Shown in pieces: positions 34,712-46,914 of a stretch of 64,000 nt of DNA. Every line of letters begins with the position of its first letter. The stretch's first letter is position 1. The notes under the pieces are model-generated. The model saw only the letters and a program-made list of their open reading frames with translations, made no database searches and had not been told where the DNA came from. The stretch comes from Blastobasis lacticolella. Lineage: Eukaryota > Arthropoda > Insecta > Lepidoptera > Blastobasidae. Where the stretch lies: the NCBI GenBank assembly GCA_905147135.1, contig LR990053.1, positions 13,714,501 to 13,778,500 of the forward strand, in the 5' to 3' direction. A program made the position numbers and the translations under genes.

Positions 34712-35255
34712 CACACGTCTCTAACTCTCGATAAGATTGAAGAGGCTCGCTTGCACTGGTTGTACACGTGCTGTGTAAGCTCCTGGGTACGTGAGAAACA
34801 GGTGACGAAACCTGATGGTATCAGGAAAGAGGTCCCGAGTGAGACCCAAGAAGCGAAGGACTGAGATCGCCGAGTCGGACGCGAGAGCGAATGGCTCACG
34901 AAGTGAAGATGCTGAAGACGGGGCGAAGTGCAGGAAAAATATCTAATTAATCTAGGAAAGTGGATCCTGATAGTAAATAATAAATAAATAATTTATTGTC
35001 GCAAAAAGAAAGTTACAAAATAGAGGTACATAGATCTTCTTAATTGCATTATTTAGACAGTGTGTAAGTACTAGTCTTCAAACTAGGCTGAGTGTTTAAC
35101 TTGGATGTTAGCCCCTTCTTCATGTACAAAATAGGTACGGATAAGACGTATGTAGGTACTAGTTGTTTCAGTAATCAGACAAAAAAATAATTCTTAGAAT
35201 TTCTTATTAGAACAGATCTCAGCCGGGTGCCGGGATTGATCGCTCAGACGATGTT
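34712..35255 (+). mobile_element. LINE G copy interrupted by about 245 bp
   Basis: It reads DKIEEARLHWL, decayed, then AESDARANGSRSEDAEDGAK, to about 34,968. The family resumes at about 35,217 (GCCGGGATTGATCGCTCAGA then CGATG). The 245 bp between start with an A/T-rich run (TAAATAATAAATAAATAATT) resembling a retroelement tail. Confidence 0.65.
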
Positions 35256-35315
35256 GATTGCCATAATCTCCACGCTTGCAAGGAGATCGCAGTGTTGAAA
35301 ACACTGACTGAAGCC
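35256..35315 (-). repeat. Repeat D scrap
   Basis: GATTGCCATAATCTCCACGC and GGAGATCGCAGTGTTGAAAA match the complement of the repeat D centre. Confidence 0.55.
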
Positions 35316-37420
35316 AATTTTTTTATTTACAGACGTAATTAAATTAGGTAAGTACCTATTCTGCAATCTATGACAGTAGTTTTTTGGGTTGCAGCTTTAG
35401 TTATTCCTTTGAGGTTGCAATGCTTCATTCACCTTTGGCGACTGATTACTCAAAATACTTGTTTTTTCGAATGCTACAAATAAAGCTACAATTTTTTTTA
35501 AAACAACAATGATCGTACAAAGCAATATAATCGTAGGATTACCAGATTACGGTAATCCCGATAAAACAGCTGGAAATCACTGAATAAATTAAAGGAAATA
35601 ACGATTAGTTTGAGTGTAATGGATGCCATTATGTTTTACTACATAAGCCATTATCATATTGTTTACAAGTTACAACTACCACGTGAATATACCCACACAC
35701 CACTACCACGCAATGCATCGATAATGCGAGTGTCAACCGATAAACGTATGTCGGGAAAAACATCCCAAATATTATTTCAGAACATTTGTTTCCTTTTTAT
35801 TTAAAGTAAATACTTACAATGTTTTAAGTCACCGTTTTTTCCAATTAAGTCATTTAAAAAAATTTAAGTCATGAATGGTAAATGTCATGATTTTAGAAAT
35901 TATATATTTCTTTCAATGAATTGTAAGTGCGTGTTTTCCCTAAGAGCTCCGGTGCATGAGTGGCGAATTAAAATAACGAACTTGGCCCACTTTTAACGGC
36001 GCTCGCGTATCTGACGTAACGACAACGATTGTATTGTCATATTCGTTACAAATATTGCTGTAATACAATGAAGTAATTATTTTGAAAGCAAATGCCAAAT
36101 ATTTAGAATAAATAAAAAAAATCTTTACCCATTAAAACGCCAATGGCAGCAAACGGCAATACCCGCGAGACGCAAATTCCGGTTGTACGCCAATAGCAGC
36201 TATTGCTGCCAGTTGCGCTAGGCCGCCGCGGACGCGAGCACAAGGGTAGAGGGCATAGCGGCCCTGGCGGTAGAGTTATACGCCGTACATAATATAATAT
36301 ACATAATGACACCCCACATAATTTCACCCCCGCTTTACTTCTAGGTACCCAAAAAAGGTTATTTATAAATACCTGTATATACTTTGTAATAACCATATGA
36401 ACAGGCAGACTTATGTACCCCGATGCGCTGTGAAGGGATCACAAACTAGCTTATTTTCTTGTACGCTTTCAAAAGCCTACCCCCTATCTTTACAACCTGC
36501 CTAAAATCGAACGCGTTTTAGTTCAACACACAGTCCTAAACTTAATAAACGGTCCCAATAACCTTGGCTAATAATATTCATAGCAGAGACACGTCAGCGA
36601 AAGCGGAAAACAAATCTTGAACCGGTTGGGTTGCGACAAAACTCATTCTTTGTTAGAATGCATGCCAGTTTTGTAACCTAGAAACCTTTGTTCGTTCATC
36701 TACTTACATAAATTTTAATAGGTTTAATCGATAACTTGAAAAGGTATCAGGAAGATAAACGGGACTAAGTACGACATCTGACTGATCCGTTACCTTGGTC
36801 GGTGGCAGTGGAATAGCCATATCTATATCTGCCGAATAACTGACAGCCGGTTTATTCTTCTTAACTAAAGTGAAGACCACGGTTAAGCAGGCGTGGATCA
36901 GGACGCTCTCCGGCCAGGAGACCTAGATATAACCGTGCATTTTCCGTAACTCTATGACCTTGTGCCTCTTTTACCGTCTCTTTTACATGAATCATTTAAT
37001 CTCATATCGTTACATTCCGGCTATCAGAGCCTAGATTCTATCGTCTAACACCACATTCGATATTTGTAATTGAGTGGAGGAGGATGCAAATGATAAAAAT
37101 TAAAAAAAGAACATAAATCCCCAGCCAAATCCAAGGAACGTTTAACAAAAATAAATCCGAGTAACAGCCTACCAAGTACCAGGCCTCCATAGCCTCTGAG
37201 TGGGTAACAGCCTCCTAATTGTGGTCGCTGTTGGCCAACATCCCGCCGCGCAGTCGGGTGACGCAACTTGCCTTCTTAGTACCTGCTTCTACAACATTAG
37301 GCACCACCGCTATTGTCATTCGCACATCGTGTTGTGACAGGTGCGACGTAAAATAGTACGAAGGATTTGTGTTGTCCGTTATCGAAAGAGTTTATGTTGT
37401 GCTTTATGGAAAACATAGAT
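35316..37420. other. Non-coding, no repeat recognised
   Basis: AT-rich, with a GC-richer patch at 36,120-36,280. Short frames here have no recognisable motif. Confidence 0.45.
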
Positions 37421-37633
37421 CAGGGGGTCTAAAAAGGCCACATTAGCGTTTCATATTATGATTCATATTAGACTGCCACAAACTTATCTGATGCGGTGGC
37501 CAGTGCTGGAACTAAGTGACGCCATTTTGAATTGTCATGTCAATGTCAACAACAGCGACGCTGCAGATAAGTTTGTGTCAAATAAATATAAATCATATTA
37601 TGAAACGCTAATGTGGCCTTTTTAGACCCCCTG
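37421..37633. mobile_element. Foldback MITE with CAGGGGGTCTAAAAAGGCCA ends
   Basis: The left arm CAGGGGGTCTAAAAAGGCCA, then CATTAGCGTTTCATATTATG, matches the complement of the right arm almost perfectly (about 50 bp, plus CAAACTTATCTG further in). The 213-bp element has no coding capacity. The target duplication is not clear, so the superfamily is open. Confidence 0.85.
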
Positions 37634-39700
37634 TAGTCCGTAAAGTTGTTGGCATTCTAATGGCGGCTTTTCCTAAATACGAAACTGTGCGGCAGAATAC
37701 GAGATACACCATACAGAGGTCTCAATGTGCGTGCGAACGTACACGGTTCGGCGTGGCGTTCGGCACTATGCTGCGTCAAAATGAACGAATTCGACTCGTG
37801 CACCCACTAGTGGGACCTATAGTAAGACATCATGGTGGGACCACGATTCCGGAGCAAAAGAGTCGTATTGAACGTATGCGTTAGCTGACGAGCACTGTAA
37901 CCACGTATTTACTTAGACAAGTATTGTTTGTGAATACGGGTGTAGTTCTATCATTTGTTTGTTTTCTTGCCACGCCTGACTTAAAATTGACGGTATAGAA
38001 AACTCTGGCAGAACTCGGACACTGCGTCGGTTAGCTGTCATAGAAATATTAATTCTCAAGAGGCTCGGAGAGCATTTTCTTTGGCATAGGTACTTGCAAA
38101 CTAAGTGACATTAGGAAGGTAAAGTATTTATATCTGTTACAGATATTTATTACATTGCTTCGACTTTGCTCGGTGCTATTAATGTCGGTTTACCTCATAA
38201 TACATTATTAAGTTGTTACTATTCGTCAGCAACACTAGTCGGTTAAGCAAATATTTAAGCAGAAAACACATGTGCTACGTGCGTGATATTGCAACTGCGT
38301 ATTGGCAGCGCGTTAGCGCGTTCACGGGATTTGGACCTCAAAGACAACAGAAAACACTGCTGCTCATTTTTTGGTCCACCTAGCTGGTTAGTGTTTTACA
38401 CCCATTTACACCATACCTAAACTCGAGTCGAACTCACTCGAGGAAAAAGTCATGTTTGTGCTCTCGCGCACGAGGGCCCGGAGTCCGCCTTGACAGGATT
38501 TGGCTAATCAGATAATTACAGTAGCAAACCACCTCAAAAAGGACCTCACTCGAGGTGATCGGTAGCTTTAGTAGTAAGGATTAGTCGGTTTTACAACACC
38601 CATAGTCGAGAAAATTGGTGCAAATACCATTGAGGACAACCACCCTTAATTCATATTTGATTAGAAGCTCAGTCACCCTAACAGGAGCATTGTTAGGATG
38701 TAGCAATTTGCGCTCTATATTTCAGTGCTCAGAACTGATATTCCAATTCGTGCTACCATTAATACACCCAGTTTCAAGTGACCCCGGAATTAAACGAGTT
38801 GAGGCAGTATCGACGTTCAATTTATGTTGGTTCCCATTGTACGATTAGGTACCCATGTCCTTAATGTTTACACAATCTAGTTGAACACGCAAGGATCGAG
38901 TATTATGCGTTGTTTATTTAAGCATATGTCGATTGGAACGGCAATTGGAGTGCTATCATTAGTTGGCCAGTTACCTTAACATTTTGAGTTTGGATAAAAA
39001 ATTCATTGTCAAGCAGACTATACACACTATCGACGTAACATTGTGATATTTTATAAATTATAATAAAGGTCACTTATGAAGTGGTATTAAAGAATAGGAA
39101 CGGTCTAAAACAATTAATTAAAACAACATAATTTTCTACTGATAATTTCAATTCAAACAAAGATTAACTTCCCACACATTGTTGTCTAGGAGTTAATTTA
39201 TTCTAGTAATGTAAAATATCATGTTTTTATAATTAACATGTAGGTACAATAACCTATGGTGTTGAAAAAGTAAAGAAAGAAAAATGTGCAAATCTTTCTC
39301 ATTGATAATCGCGTTGCAGTGCACGTATGCACGTAGATACTTGTAACTGGTCGTATTTTTAAGGTGACAAACTAGTTACTTTCGCTATGTAACTAACTAT
39401 AAGCTAGTCACTGCGTCCCCGAGTGTTGCTAACGCATAGACACTCTTTTTTTCACCCTGTCACCCTAGCTGGTGGCATAAAATATGATAATGTCTCAATA
39501 GTCACAAACAGTTTACGAGTACTTACACTGTAGGTAATGTTGGTTCAAAATATGCATACTTACTAGTCAGTAAAGGAATAACGGAATAGACACGAGTAGA
39601 GGTAATAAGTAATTTATGAGTCAGGCCTAGAATAGAACCATAGGATAATCCTATATGCAGTAAAGAGGGAACTTTCTTGTGGTAACGCATGTTTCCATTT
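37634..39700. other. Non-coding, with a SINE B scrap at about 38,455-38,545
   Basis: GTGCTCTCGCGCACGAGGGC then CCGGAGTCCGCCTTGACAGG marks a SINE B end at 38,459. The frame at 37660-37884 (MAAFPKYETVRQ) has no recognisable domain. The rest is AT-rich. Confidence 0.45.
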
Positions 39701-39963
39701 TACGTCTAGTACATATTCAAGATTTTAGTAGACCATTAACCTTTAAATATAAATCGAATTAAAGAGAGTTGTATCTATCTATGGCCATGATTGGCTTTAG
39801 TGTTTACGTTTGACTTTAGAATGTATCTTCAGGCTTTGATTTGGCCCGTTATAAATGTAACTACATAAATTTTTTTGTCTTATTTTTCCAATTGAATAGC
39901 CTCACGAGGCTATTGTATAATTTGTTAGGTTAATACCCGTGCGAAGCCGGGGCGGGTTGCTAG
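39700..39963 (+). mobile_element. Helitron-like 3' end abutting the mariner relic
   Basis: The end reads ACCCGTGCGAAGCCGGGGCG then GGTTGCTAG|T. A 5-bp stem (ACCCG 39,935-39,939 with CGGGT 39,953-39,957) sits just before CTAG, as in Helitrons. A second hairpin (AATAGCCTC/GAGGCTATT) is at 39,895-39,914. The 5' limit is arbitrary. Confidence 0.6.
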
Positions 39964-39964
39964 T

Positions 39965-40577
39965 GTTTAATACTGGATGTGAGAGTTGGGTTTATCAATA
40001 TGACCCACTAAATAAGCGGCAGTCAACAGTTTGGGTGTTTCCAGACGTAGAACCTCCTAGGAAAGACAAACGTGGGCAGTATGGGCAAGAAAATGGTGAC
40101 AACATTCCTTTCTGCGAGTGGCCATTTAGCGACAATTTCCTTGGACACTCAAAACACTGTTATCTAACGCCCAATGTTACTCTGAAGTGTGTTACCAACC
40201 GTATTTGGTGAGTTAAATCAAAAACGTCTTAAAACGGGTTTGAGAGGTCTCTATTTGCATCATGACAATGCATCGACAAAACTTACACAATCATGTTTAA
40301 CAAACACTGAGATTCTAAAATTAATCCACCCGCCTTGTAGCCCTGATCTAACATCGTGCGACTTCTTTCTTTTTACTTTGTGCGACTTCTTTAAAAAAAA
40401 ATGAAACTAGAACTTCGTGGCATTCAATTTGATAGCCCTGAGGACGCTCGGAATGCTTTTACAGCAGCAGATGAGGATTACTCTAAAGAAGACTGTCGCC
40501 GGTGCTTCAAATCTTGGTTTAGACGGATGAATCGCTGTATAGAGACCGATGGTCCGATATATATTGAAAATATATAA
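39965..40577 (+). pseudogene. Mariner-type transposase relic, 5'-truncated and frameshifted
   Basis: Three reading frames in series give ESWVYQYDPLNKRQSTVWVF, then LYLHHDNASTKL and HPPCSPDLTSCDFFLF, then CFKSWFRRMNRCIETDGPIY and a stop. These are catalytic-domain and C-terminal blocks of a Tc1/mariner transposase of the mariner branch. The first catalytic Asp is lost (TGCESW for the usual TGDE). The second (HHDN) and third (SPDL-CD) are kept, with about 31 residues between where mariners have 34. The part before TGDE is missing, cut at the Helitron-type end. A small duplication (GTGCGACTTCTTT twice) lies near the second frameshift. It is inactive. Confidence 0.9.
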
Positions 40578-41194
40578 TTTTTTTTTTATTTCTAGCCTTA
40601 ATATTATATTTTATTGTATCTCATCTATATTAATTAAATGCGAGTGTGTGTACACATCCATGTTGTTCAGTTGATTAACAATATTTTTTTCTTTCAGATT
40701 ATGTTCCCCGCGGAGTGACAGTAAAATTAAGGTACTTGTTCATCTTATTATTACTTCATACTTTATTTTTTCTCTAAAACAAATAATTGAATGTTCAAAG
40801 TTCAAACAGTGTCATTAATCTTGTAATACTTGTTGTGTAATTAAATTTATCCCACTTCAAAGAAACGTCTCGGAAACCAGAATGTATTGATTCAAGAAGC
40901 ACGAGCATAAGTCATTTAGCATGTACACAGCCTAGAAATTGGCATAACAGATAAACACTGTGTTGTAATGTTGTTGATTCGGAACATATTTACTGTTGAC
41001 ATTCAAATAGGATACCTTTATGGCGGTTATGTTAAGTTTTGCAATGTATGATTACTCAATATTGTTCTCTATTACAATCGTCGTATATCGCTTCCTATTT
41101 CTAATGATGACGATCTACTTTAGTAGGTACTATTACTTTCAATTCTCCATAGTAACAAACCCTGCATGGTAATTTTACGTTCATGAGTACGTTT
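40578..41194. other. Non-coding, no repeat recognised
   Basis: AT-rich. The right inverted repeat of the mariner was not identified. Confidence 0.45.
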
Positions 41195-41335
41195 TTTATA
41201 CCATTAAGGTGGCAAACACACTTACGGCCTGCCTGATGGTAATCAGTCACCACAGCCTATGGACGTATGCAATACCAGGGGCATCAACCACAGTGTTTTT
41301 CCGAACCCCTTCTCAGAAGGTACCTTCATAATCTA
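41195..41335 (+). repeat. Repeat E copy
   Basis: TTTTTTATACCATTAAGGTG, CGGCCTGCCTGATGGTAATC, CACAGCCTATGGACGTATGC and AATACCAGGGGCATC in family order. Confidence 0.78.
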
Positions 41336-42899
41336 AAAGCATCGTGGTCTCCCGTTCACTCATGAGACTATAGTACGGGCCAATATCAATCAATCAAAAT
41401 TTCTTTGTTGAGTAGTATATTAAGTATCTCCTTCAAACGTCAAAAAGGAGGGGATAGGAAAGTAGGAAGGAGCACATCTACCCCACGCCGACAACGGCCG
41501 GACCGTTTCCGACAATACCAGAAAGAGCCGGTCAGTGCCCGACAAAGCAAGAGCCCGACCGCGCCCGATATAAAATCTAGGTATATTATACTTAAGAAAA
41601 ATACATCTAAAAAACACCGCATATTCGTTAATTCGGTATACTCAGCGTAGGCTCTGCCTCTCGCGTAGGAACTGCCGGCCTCGGGCCGCGATCAAGTCAA
41701 GTGTGAGGCCGACCGCCGGCATTGCAACGTTCCGGCGATTGTGGCCGCGTAAGGATTCACTCATTGTTTTACTAAGTACATAGTGAAGGATATTTAGGCG
41801 GTTATCTCTTGCTTTGTATGTATGGATATGTTCTTCGCATATAAAGCACGTGCTGCTGGATGTAAGTGCCTCTATAAGCAGGTTTTACTGAATTTATTTG
41901 GACTCCACAGTGCGAAATCGAATTTTGTATGATGGTAGGTAGGATAGGTAACCAATTGATGCATTCTTGGGACAACGTGCAATGGTTCCTGAGGAGCTAC
42001 CGCCTAAGGCGCTGTCCGAATTGGCAACGGTCGCGCAACCATGGTCGTGCGACGGGCGGTTTTGAGTGCTTCAATGACCACGGCTACGGTACGAGCATGG
42101 TCGCACGATCGTTTTCAAATATGATAGCGCCTAACTCTTTGCGATAACTTATGCGATACTCATCTTGCTCGCTCATGGAAGATATAGGTAGCTTTCGAGT
42201 TATTAGCTATATCGCTAGGGCCATCCAAGCTTTTGAGCATGGCGTATCCCTGGGAGGCTATCCTCGCTTACGATACGTCGGATTCAACATTCTCTAGTCA
42301 CAAATCTGTATAAATAATGTCACTCGTTACTACAATATATCTACATTAACCGGCACGTGCCCTTGCCGTGCCTCTTATTAGCTTTTTGACTAGACGTTTG
42401 GAAAGCTGATTAACGCAATCCTCATACAATAAATACTTTTTCAATTTCAAAACTGAAAACGATCTTTGATATTAAAAATATGTTTTCGGGCTGCAAAAGC
42501 TGAAGTTGGATGGGTATTCCATAACCATTTTGGTATTTTAGAACTGTAGTTCTAAAAAAACATAAAAGACACCAGCCAGTTTTCTGCCTCCTCAGTTCAT
42601 TTTTATACTCCAATTTGACCTACAAGTACAAATTGAAGTATAAAAGTAAACTGAAGTTAAATGCAGCGAACATTGACCTCACCAAGTGAAAAGTGTCGGG
42701 TATTGTTCAAAGTTATAAAACACTTCCCTAATTGCTAGACAACCTAGGTTTTGTTTGTTGGCTGTGAATGCTGAACCAAATGAGTTGGACTTGGACAGTA
42801 GTGTATTCAGTAGTGTTAACCTGTTTAGATCTTATCTTGGAAAAAATGTTTTTTAGTTTACCAAAGTTTCACCAATAAACCCCTGTTTTTGGCGGTGAA
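41336..42899. other. Non-coding; GC-rich patch at 41,460-41,760
   Basis: The GC-rich patch (GGACCGTTTCCGACAATACC; CTGCCGGCCTCGGGCCGCGA) holds an Arg/Lys-rich frame (41405-41650) with no recognisable domain. At 42,024-42,066 a CAACGGTC block shares an inverted segment with 5,831-5,853. Confidence 0.4.
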
Positions 42900-43032
42900 G
42901 GCTATCTAGGTAAAATATAGTCGCTTTCCGCCGTATGTCTCATAGTATGTACGCTGATATTTTAAATCACGCAACGAATTTTGATGCGCTATACAGAGAC
43001 CCCGAGAAAATCCGTGCGAGCCGGGTCGCTAA
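42900..43032 (+). mobile_element. Helitron-like 3' end fragment
   Basis: It contains CACGCAACGAATTTTGATGC and ends CCGTGCGAGCCGGGTCGCTA then A|T, i.e. a CTAA|T (CTRR) terminus, matching the families at 26,578 and 59,365 in the opposite sense. Confidence 0.5.
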
Positions 43033-43774
43033 TTATCAATTATTCTAAATTGTCACAGTTGAGGGTATAACATCCGTTATACCCGTTATGCGTTCGTCAC
43101 AAATCGGACTTCAAGAGTATCCACCTCTGTGGTATCCACTGACCCGCGTGACGGTCCTCCCTGGCTGCCATCCTGCGCAGACGCACCGCGTGCCGTGTGC
43201 GAGAGCAATGGAGAAAGCGTAAAGGTGTGCGCTGGACCGAGACAACACTCTCCGGAGCACTCGCGTATCGCGGGCACGACATGTGTTGAGATCTCGGCTT
43301 GGCGGCTCATAGAGAAAATATCGGCGGCTTTGTTTGAGGGTTTTCCATTGAAAGAAACTGTAACGACGAAAGAGATTCCTTTTAGGAGGACAGGGCATAC
43401 TTTCAAATAATTTGTACCAAAACCATGACCTATTGACCATGCAAGTAAGTAATAGAAAATGGCCGATCGATGTGCCCAAAAAGAACTAGATACATTGTCA
43501 GATAGTATCGCTCGTGGATGACAAAGGAACTAAATTGACAGATAGCCAACATAACTCACAATATGTACAATTATAGGAACGCCATAATCTTAAAGGAGAC
43601 TTATCTGGAATTCCCCTAGCATCATTGAACACATGACGAATCGGCACGCTCATCGTCATAGAAATTGAACCATAGGTACCACCACTTTAACATCTGCCCT
43701 GCACATATTCCGCCAAAACGAAAACTTCTAAGCGAGTGTCTCCACCACTACTCTATTAGTTAGTTCTTCAAGAA
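43033..43774. other. Unassigned block with long frames on both strands
   Basis: At 43,086-43,479 there is a GC-richer stretch with frames of 93 residues (+) and 106-122 residues (-). No domain, signal peptide or repeat family is recognised, and no consistent splice pair is evident. A diverged exon or a TE fragment are both possible. Confidence 0.25.
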
Positions 43775-43905
43775 AGGAGTGAAAAGGTTTTTACGTGGTC
43801 GGCAACGTGTGGGTAGTGCCCCTGGTATTGCAAACGTCCATAGGCTGCGGTGACTGCTTACCATCAGACAGGCCGTAAGCTTGTTTGCCACCTTACTGCT
43901 ATAAA
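43775..43905 (-). repeat. Repeat E copy, minus strand
   Basis: It contains AAAGGTTTTTACGTGGTCGG, GTGCCCCTGGTATTGCAAAC and GGCCGTAAGCTTGTTTGCCA. Confidence 0.8.
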
Positions 43906-44479
43906 AAGAAATCACCACAAAATAACACTATACACTAACTAGTCATATAAGAAAACTTAAGCATCACTCTTAGACTGTACTGTCACACAGCTGCACTTCC
44001 CTTTCAAATGCAATGCCGCTATGAATCCAAAACGGATGCGGAGTGGAGATTATGCATAAATTTCGCATAAAATCTTAATAACAAGACGTTCATAGCCGAG
44101 ACGTACTTAGAGGTACAGGAAGTTTCGTAATGGTAATTTAGTTTCATCTGGTAAAAAAGTGTATGTATGCACTTATACAAACATGTGCGATGTAGGTAGG
44201 TACTTATACTTGCGTTTTATGTAACATGCGGTAAGTGTAATGAACAAGCTGACACAGATAAGTCAAATTAGATTAATGGTCACCACGGAATGCTGACCGC
44301 AGTTTGAGTGAAAGAAAAATAGAAATGAAGTAAATACTCAATAATAAAATTTGATGGTTTCTCACATAGGATATACCTTAGTTTTATTATTGATTCTCCT
44401 GCCCACGATTTGCGTACGTAATTCGCTTTTTCTTCAATTAAATTTCCTTTGACCCACTTTTAAAACAATGGTTCATATT

Positions 44480-44820
44480 TTTTTTTTTATGTTACTCAGC
44501 AGACAAACAGACAAGCGGGCCACCTGATGGAAAGTGGTCACCGCCGCCTGTGGACATCAGCAACACCAGGGGAAATAAATAAATGAATGAATAAATTTAA
44601 AACGTATACAGACATTGATGTAGTTTTGGAAGATAAGTAATTTAATATGTGTTATTATCTAAAACATTATATTCCATCTTAGTCCTCACAGTGACAACGC
44701 ATCTGCGGTTCTGCATTTTTGTTGCCTGCAACCTAAATGCATGAATCGTAGATGTTATGGGCGTCAGTTACCGCTAACCATAAGTTATGCTGTCTGCTCG
44801 TTTGTTTACGGCGTAGTAAA
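44480..44820. repeat. Repeat E-like (+) followed by repeat C (-)
   Basis: 44,480-44,575 reads TTACTCAGCAGACAAACAGA, GGGCCACCTGATGG and ATCAGCAACACCAGGGGAAA. 44,680-44,815 is the complement of repeat C (CATCTGCGGTTCTGCATTTT, CCTGCAACCTAAATGCATGA). Confidence 0.65.
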
Positions 44821-45112
44821 AAATCATTTTTTTAATAGCAATGCTATACTTTGACTCAGATCAATTTTCCAACTTTGTAAACAAATACTGCGTGTCAATT
44901 CAATGTAAACTAATAATTAGTGATGCGTTATAAGTGATTATGATTAGTTTAACCCATGACGTTCACTCTGGCTATGGTGTGAATTCACATTGTGTTCTTT
45001 GACGAGGTAGATATGTAAAAGTGGTTTGTTTACAACCATGGAAAATTGATCAGAGACAAAGTATAGTGGGTTGTATAACAACTTTACCGACAGAAAACAC
45101 CAGAAAGCCCCC

Positions 45113-45310
45113 GAAGTATTTTTCTAAACTACTGAACTGATTTTAATAAAACAAATCTAAGAACTATCTCATTAAACAGCTTTTCAAATAAAGAAAACCA
45201 CATCGAAATCGGTCCACCCGGTTGGGAGCTACGATGCTACAGACAGACACACAGATATACACAGCCACAGATACACACGCAAAACACCCCTCTTTATTCA
45301 TCGAGGATTA
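45113..45310 (-). repeat. Repeat F copy, minus strand
   Basis: TACTGAACTGATTTTAATAA, AATCGGTCCACCCGGTTGGG, CTACAGACAGACACACAGAT and ACACCCCTCTTTATTCATCG in order. Copies also lie at 47,575 (+), 58,925 (-) and 61,305 (-). Its origin is unknown. Confidence 0.65.
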
Positions 45311-45722
45311 AAAAAAACGTCGAACAAGTCTACAGGTTGCCAGCGTCTTACTATAGATATAAAGGTATCTAATAACCATGAAGCAGACTCTTTGTCATGA
45401 ATGTTTTACATCTAAGTGCATGCGCATACAGCGAAGACGATTACCCTCTTTCTTAAGGGGTCAACAAAACAACGAATTAATCATAATCCATAACAATTGT
45501 CGCGCGATAGAAATCATCACGAGCGCGACACAATTCGCGGCTTCCCACCTGAGTGTGGATAATGACGTCATTACTGCCACAAGTTCGTAAGTGGAGCATG
45601 GCCGGGGCGGTCATTGTGCGTGGTTTTGGGTCAAATCGACTAATAATTCTACCATTTGAACTGACTAGTTTCTGTGGCTTCGTGTCTGTGGTCAGTGTCT
45701 GGATAAGGTGTGGCTGGCCGCT

Positions 45723-46106
45723 TTGGATTCGGTGAAAAAACGCGCAAATAAGATAATTTGTGACCCGCAATTGATTGATACTAAGCTGCAGGAGCCTTGA
45801 GCTTCTACAGGTTACATATCGGCCGGCCCTTTCCGCTATCGGGAGATGCGAACCGGACGAGCGCTTCATCTTTATGTCGTGAATCTTTCCACCTATCCGG
45901 ACAAGCTTTGGTTCAGCCTTTGTAATGCGTACGGCTGGGGAATAGAACACGTTGCCTGCGAGTGTGTTCTCTCTGATCATTATAATCTGGACGCCCTTAA
46001 GGCTAGAGTGAATGGGCTGTTCCTAGACAGCATGCTCCATCTTCGGCTGCATCGTCATTTACCACGTGAGATGGCGGTCAAATGCCTGGCTAATCTAAAT
46101 TTATAA
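45723..46106 (+). pseudogene. Jockey/CR1-like LINE: C-terminus of the RT polyprotein
   Basis: In one frame it reads LDSVKKRANKIICDPQLIDT, a stop, then GPFRYREMRTGRALHLYVVN and DHYNLDALKARVNGLFLD, with a TAA at 46,104. The LDSV-KRA start and the 'W--LP--VFP-HYN---FK-RVN-LLL' end are the tail of Jockey/CR1-like polyproteins in Lepidoptera. An in-frame stop and degraded WN-LP region make it dead. A second fragment of this family is at 61,540-61,668 (-). The overlapping 167-residue antisense frame is an artefact. Confidence 0.8.
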
Positions 46107-46247
46107 AAAGGTACGCGTGGTCCTCGCTTACTTTTGTCGTCGCTACTAAATTCAAGACGTTAAGCTTTATCGGGAGGTACCCGGTTGAACAGGCTTGGGA
46201 GACGATTGGTACCCCGGGACGTGATACTATATTATTCGACTATATTA

Positions 46248-46501
46248 GACGACCTGAGTGGTTCAATGGTCAACATCTGTCTGCCACGCAAGAGGTCCCG
46301 GGTTCGATTCAGAAATTGAAATGATGAATTTTAATTTCATTACGGGTCTGGGTGTTCTATGTATAATAAGTATGTATTTAAAAGTATATAAGTAGTTTAT
46401 CAGTTATTTAGCACCCATAACACAAGCTTTGCTTACTTTGGGGCTAGATGGCGCTGTGTGAATTTGTCCACGAATATTTATTTATTTATTTATTATTTAT
46501 T
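46248..46501 (+). mobile_element. SINE A copy, near full length
   Basis: GACGACCTGAGTGGTTCAAT, CCCGGGTTCGATTCAGAAAT (tRNA B box), CAGTTATTTAGCACCCATAA, GGGGCTAGATGGCGCTGTGT and a TTTA tail. It has the best B box in the family here. Confidence 0.9.
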
Positions 46502-46914
46502 CCAAAACTATTACAGACAAATTATTTGCAAATTTACATTACAAAACTCTGTTTACATCGTTGCAGTCGTAGATATTTAGATGCCTACGATCTATAACGT
46601 GTAGGTAAGTAGGTACGTATTTACTTTTACAATGAAAGCGCCTTAACTCGTGAGACCAGATGCGGAAGTACCTTTCCGCCTTAATGGTATAATAATAGCA
46701 ATGGTTATAATAAACGGAGGCGTATGAATCGATCATAACAATAATCTCCATTGGCCACGCTCCGCAGACATTGCCCCGGTGCCCAATTCCACGGAAATAA
46801 AAACAAACTACTTCCTCAGATTCAATCAATGTTACGTGATCACAACAAATCGGTGACCATTTGTAGGGTTGGGTAGAAGATATTGTCGATAAATCGGAAT
46901 ATCGATATTACCAT
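46502..46914. other. Non-coding, no repeat recognised
   Basis: Antisense frame 46539-46829 has no recognisable domain. Confidence 0.4.

Noticed and set aside
45477..45980. 167-residue minus-strand frame, the longest outside the minisatellite
   Set aside because: It overlaps the Jockey/CR1-like relic, whose homology is clearly on the plus strand; the antisense frame has no motif.
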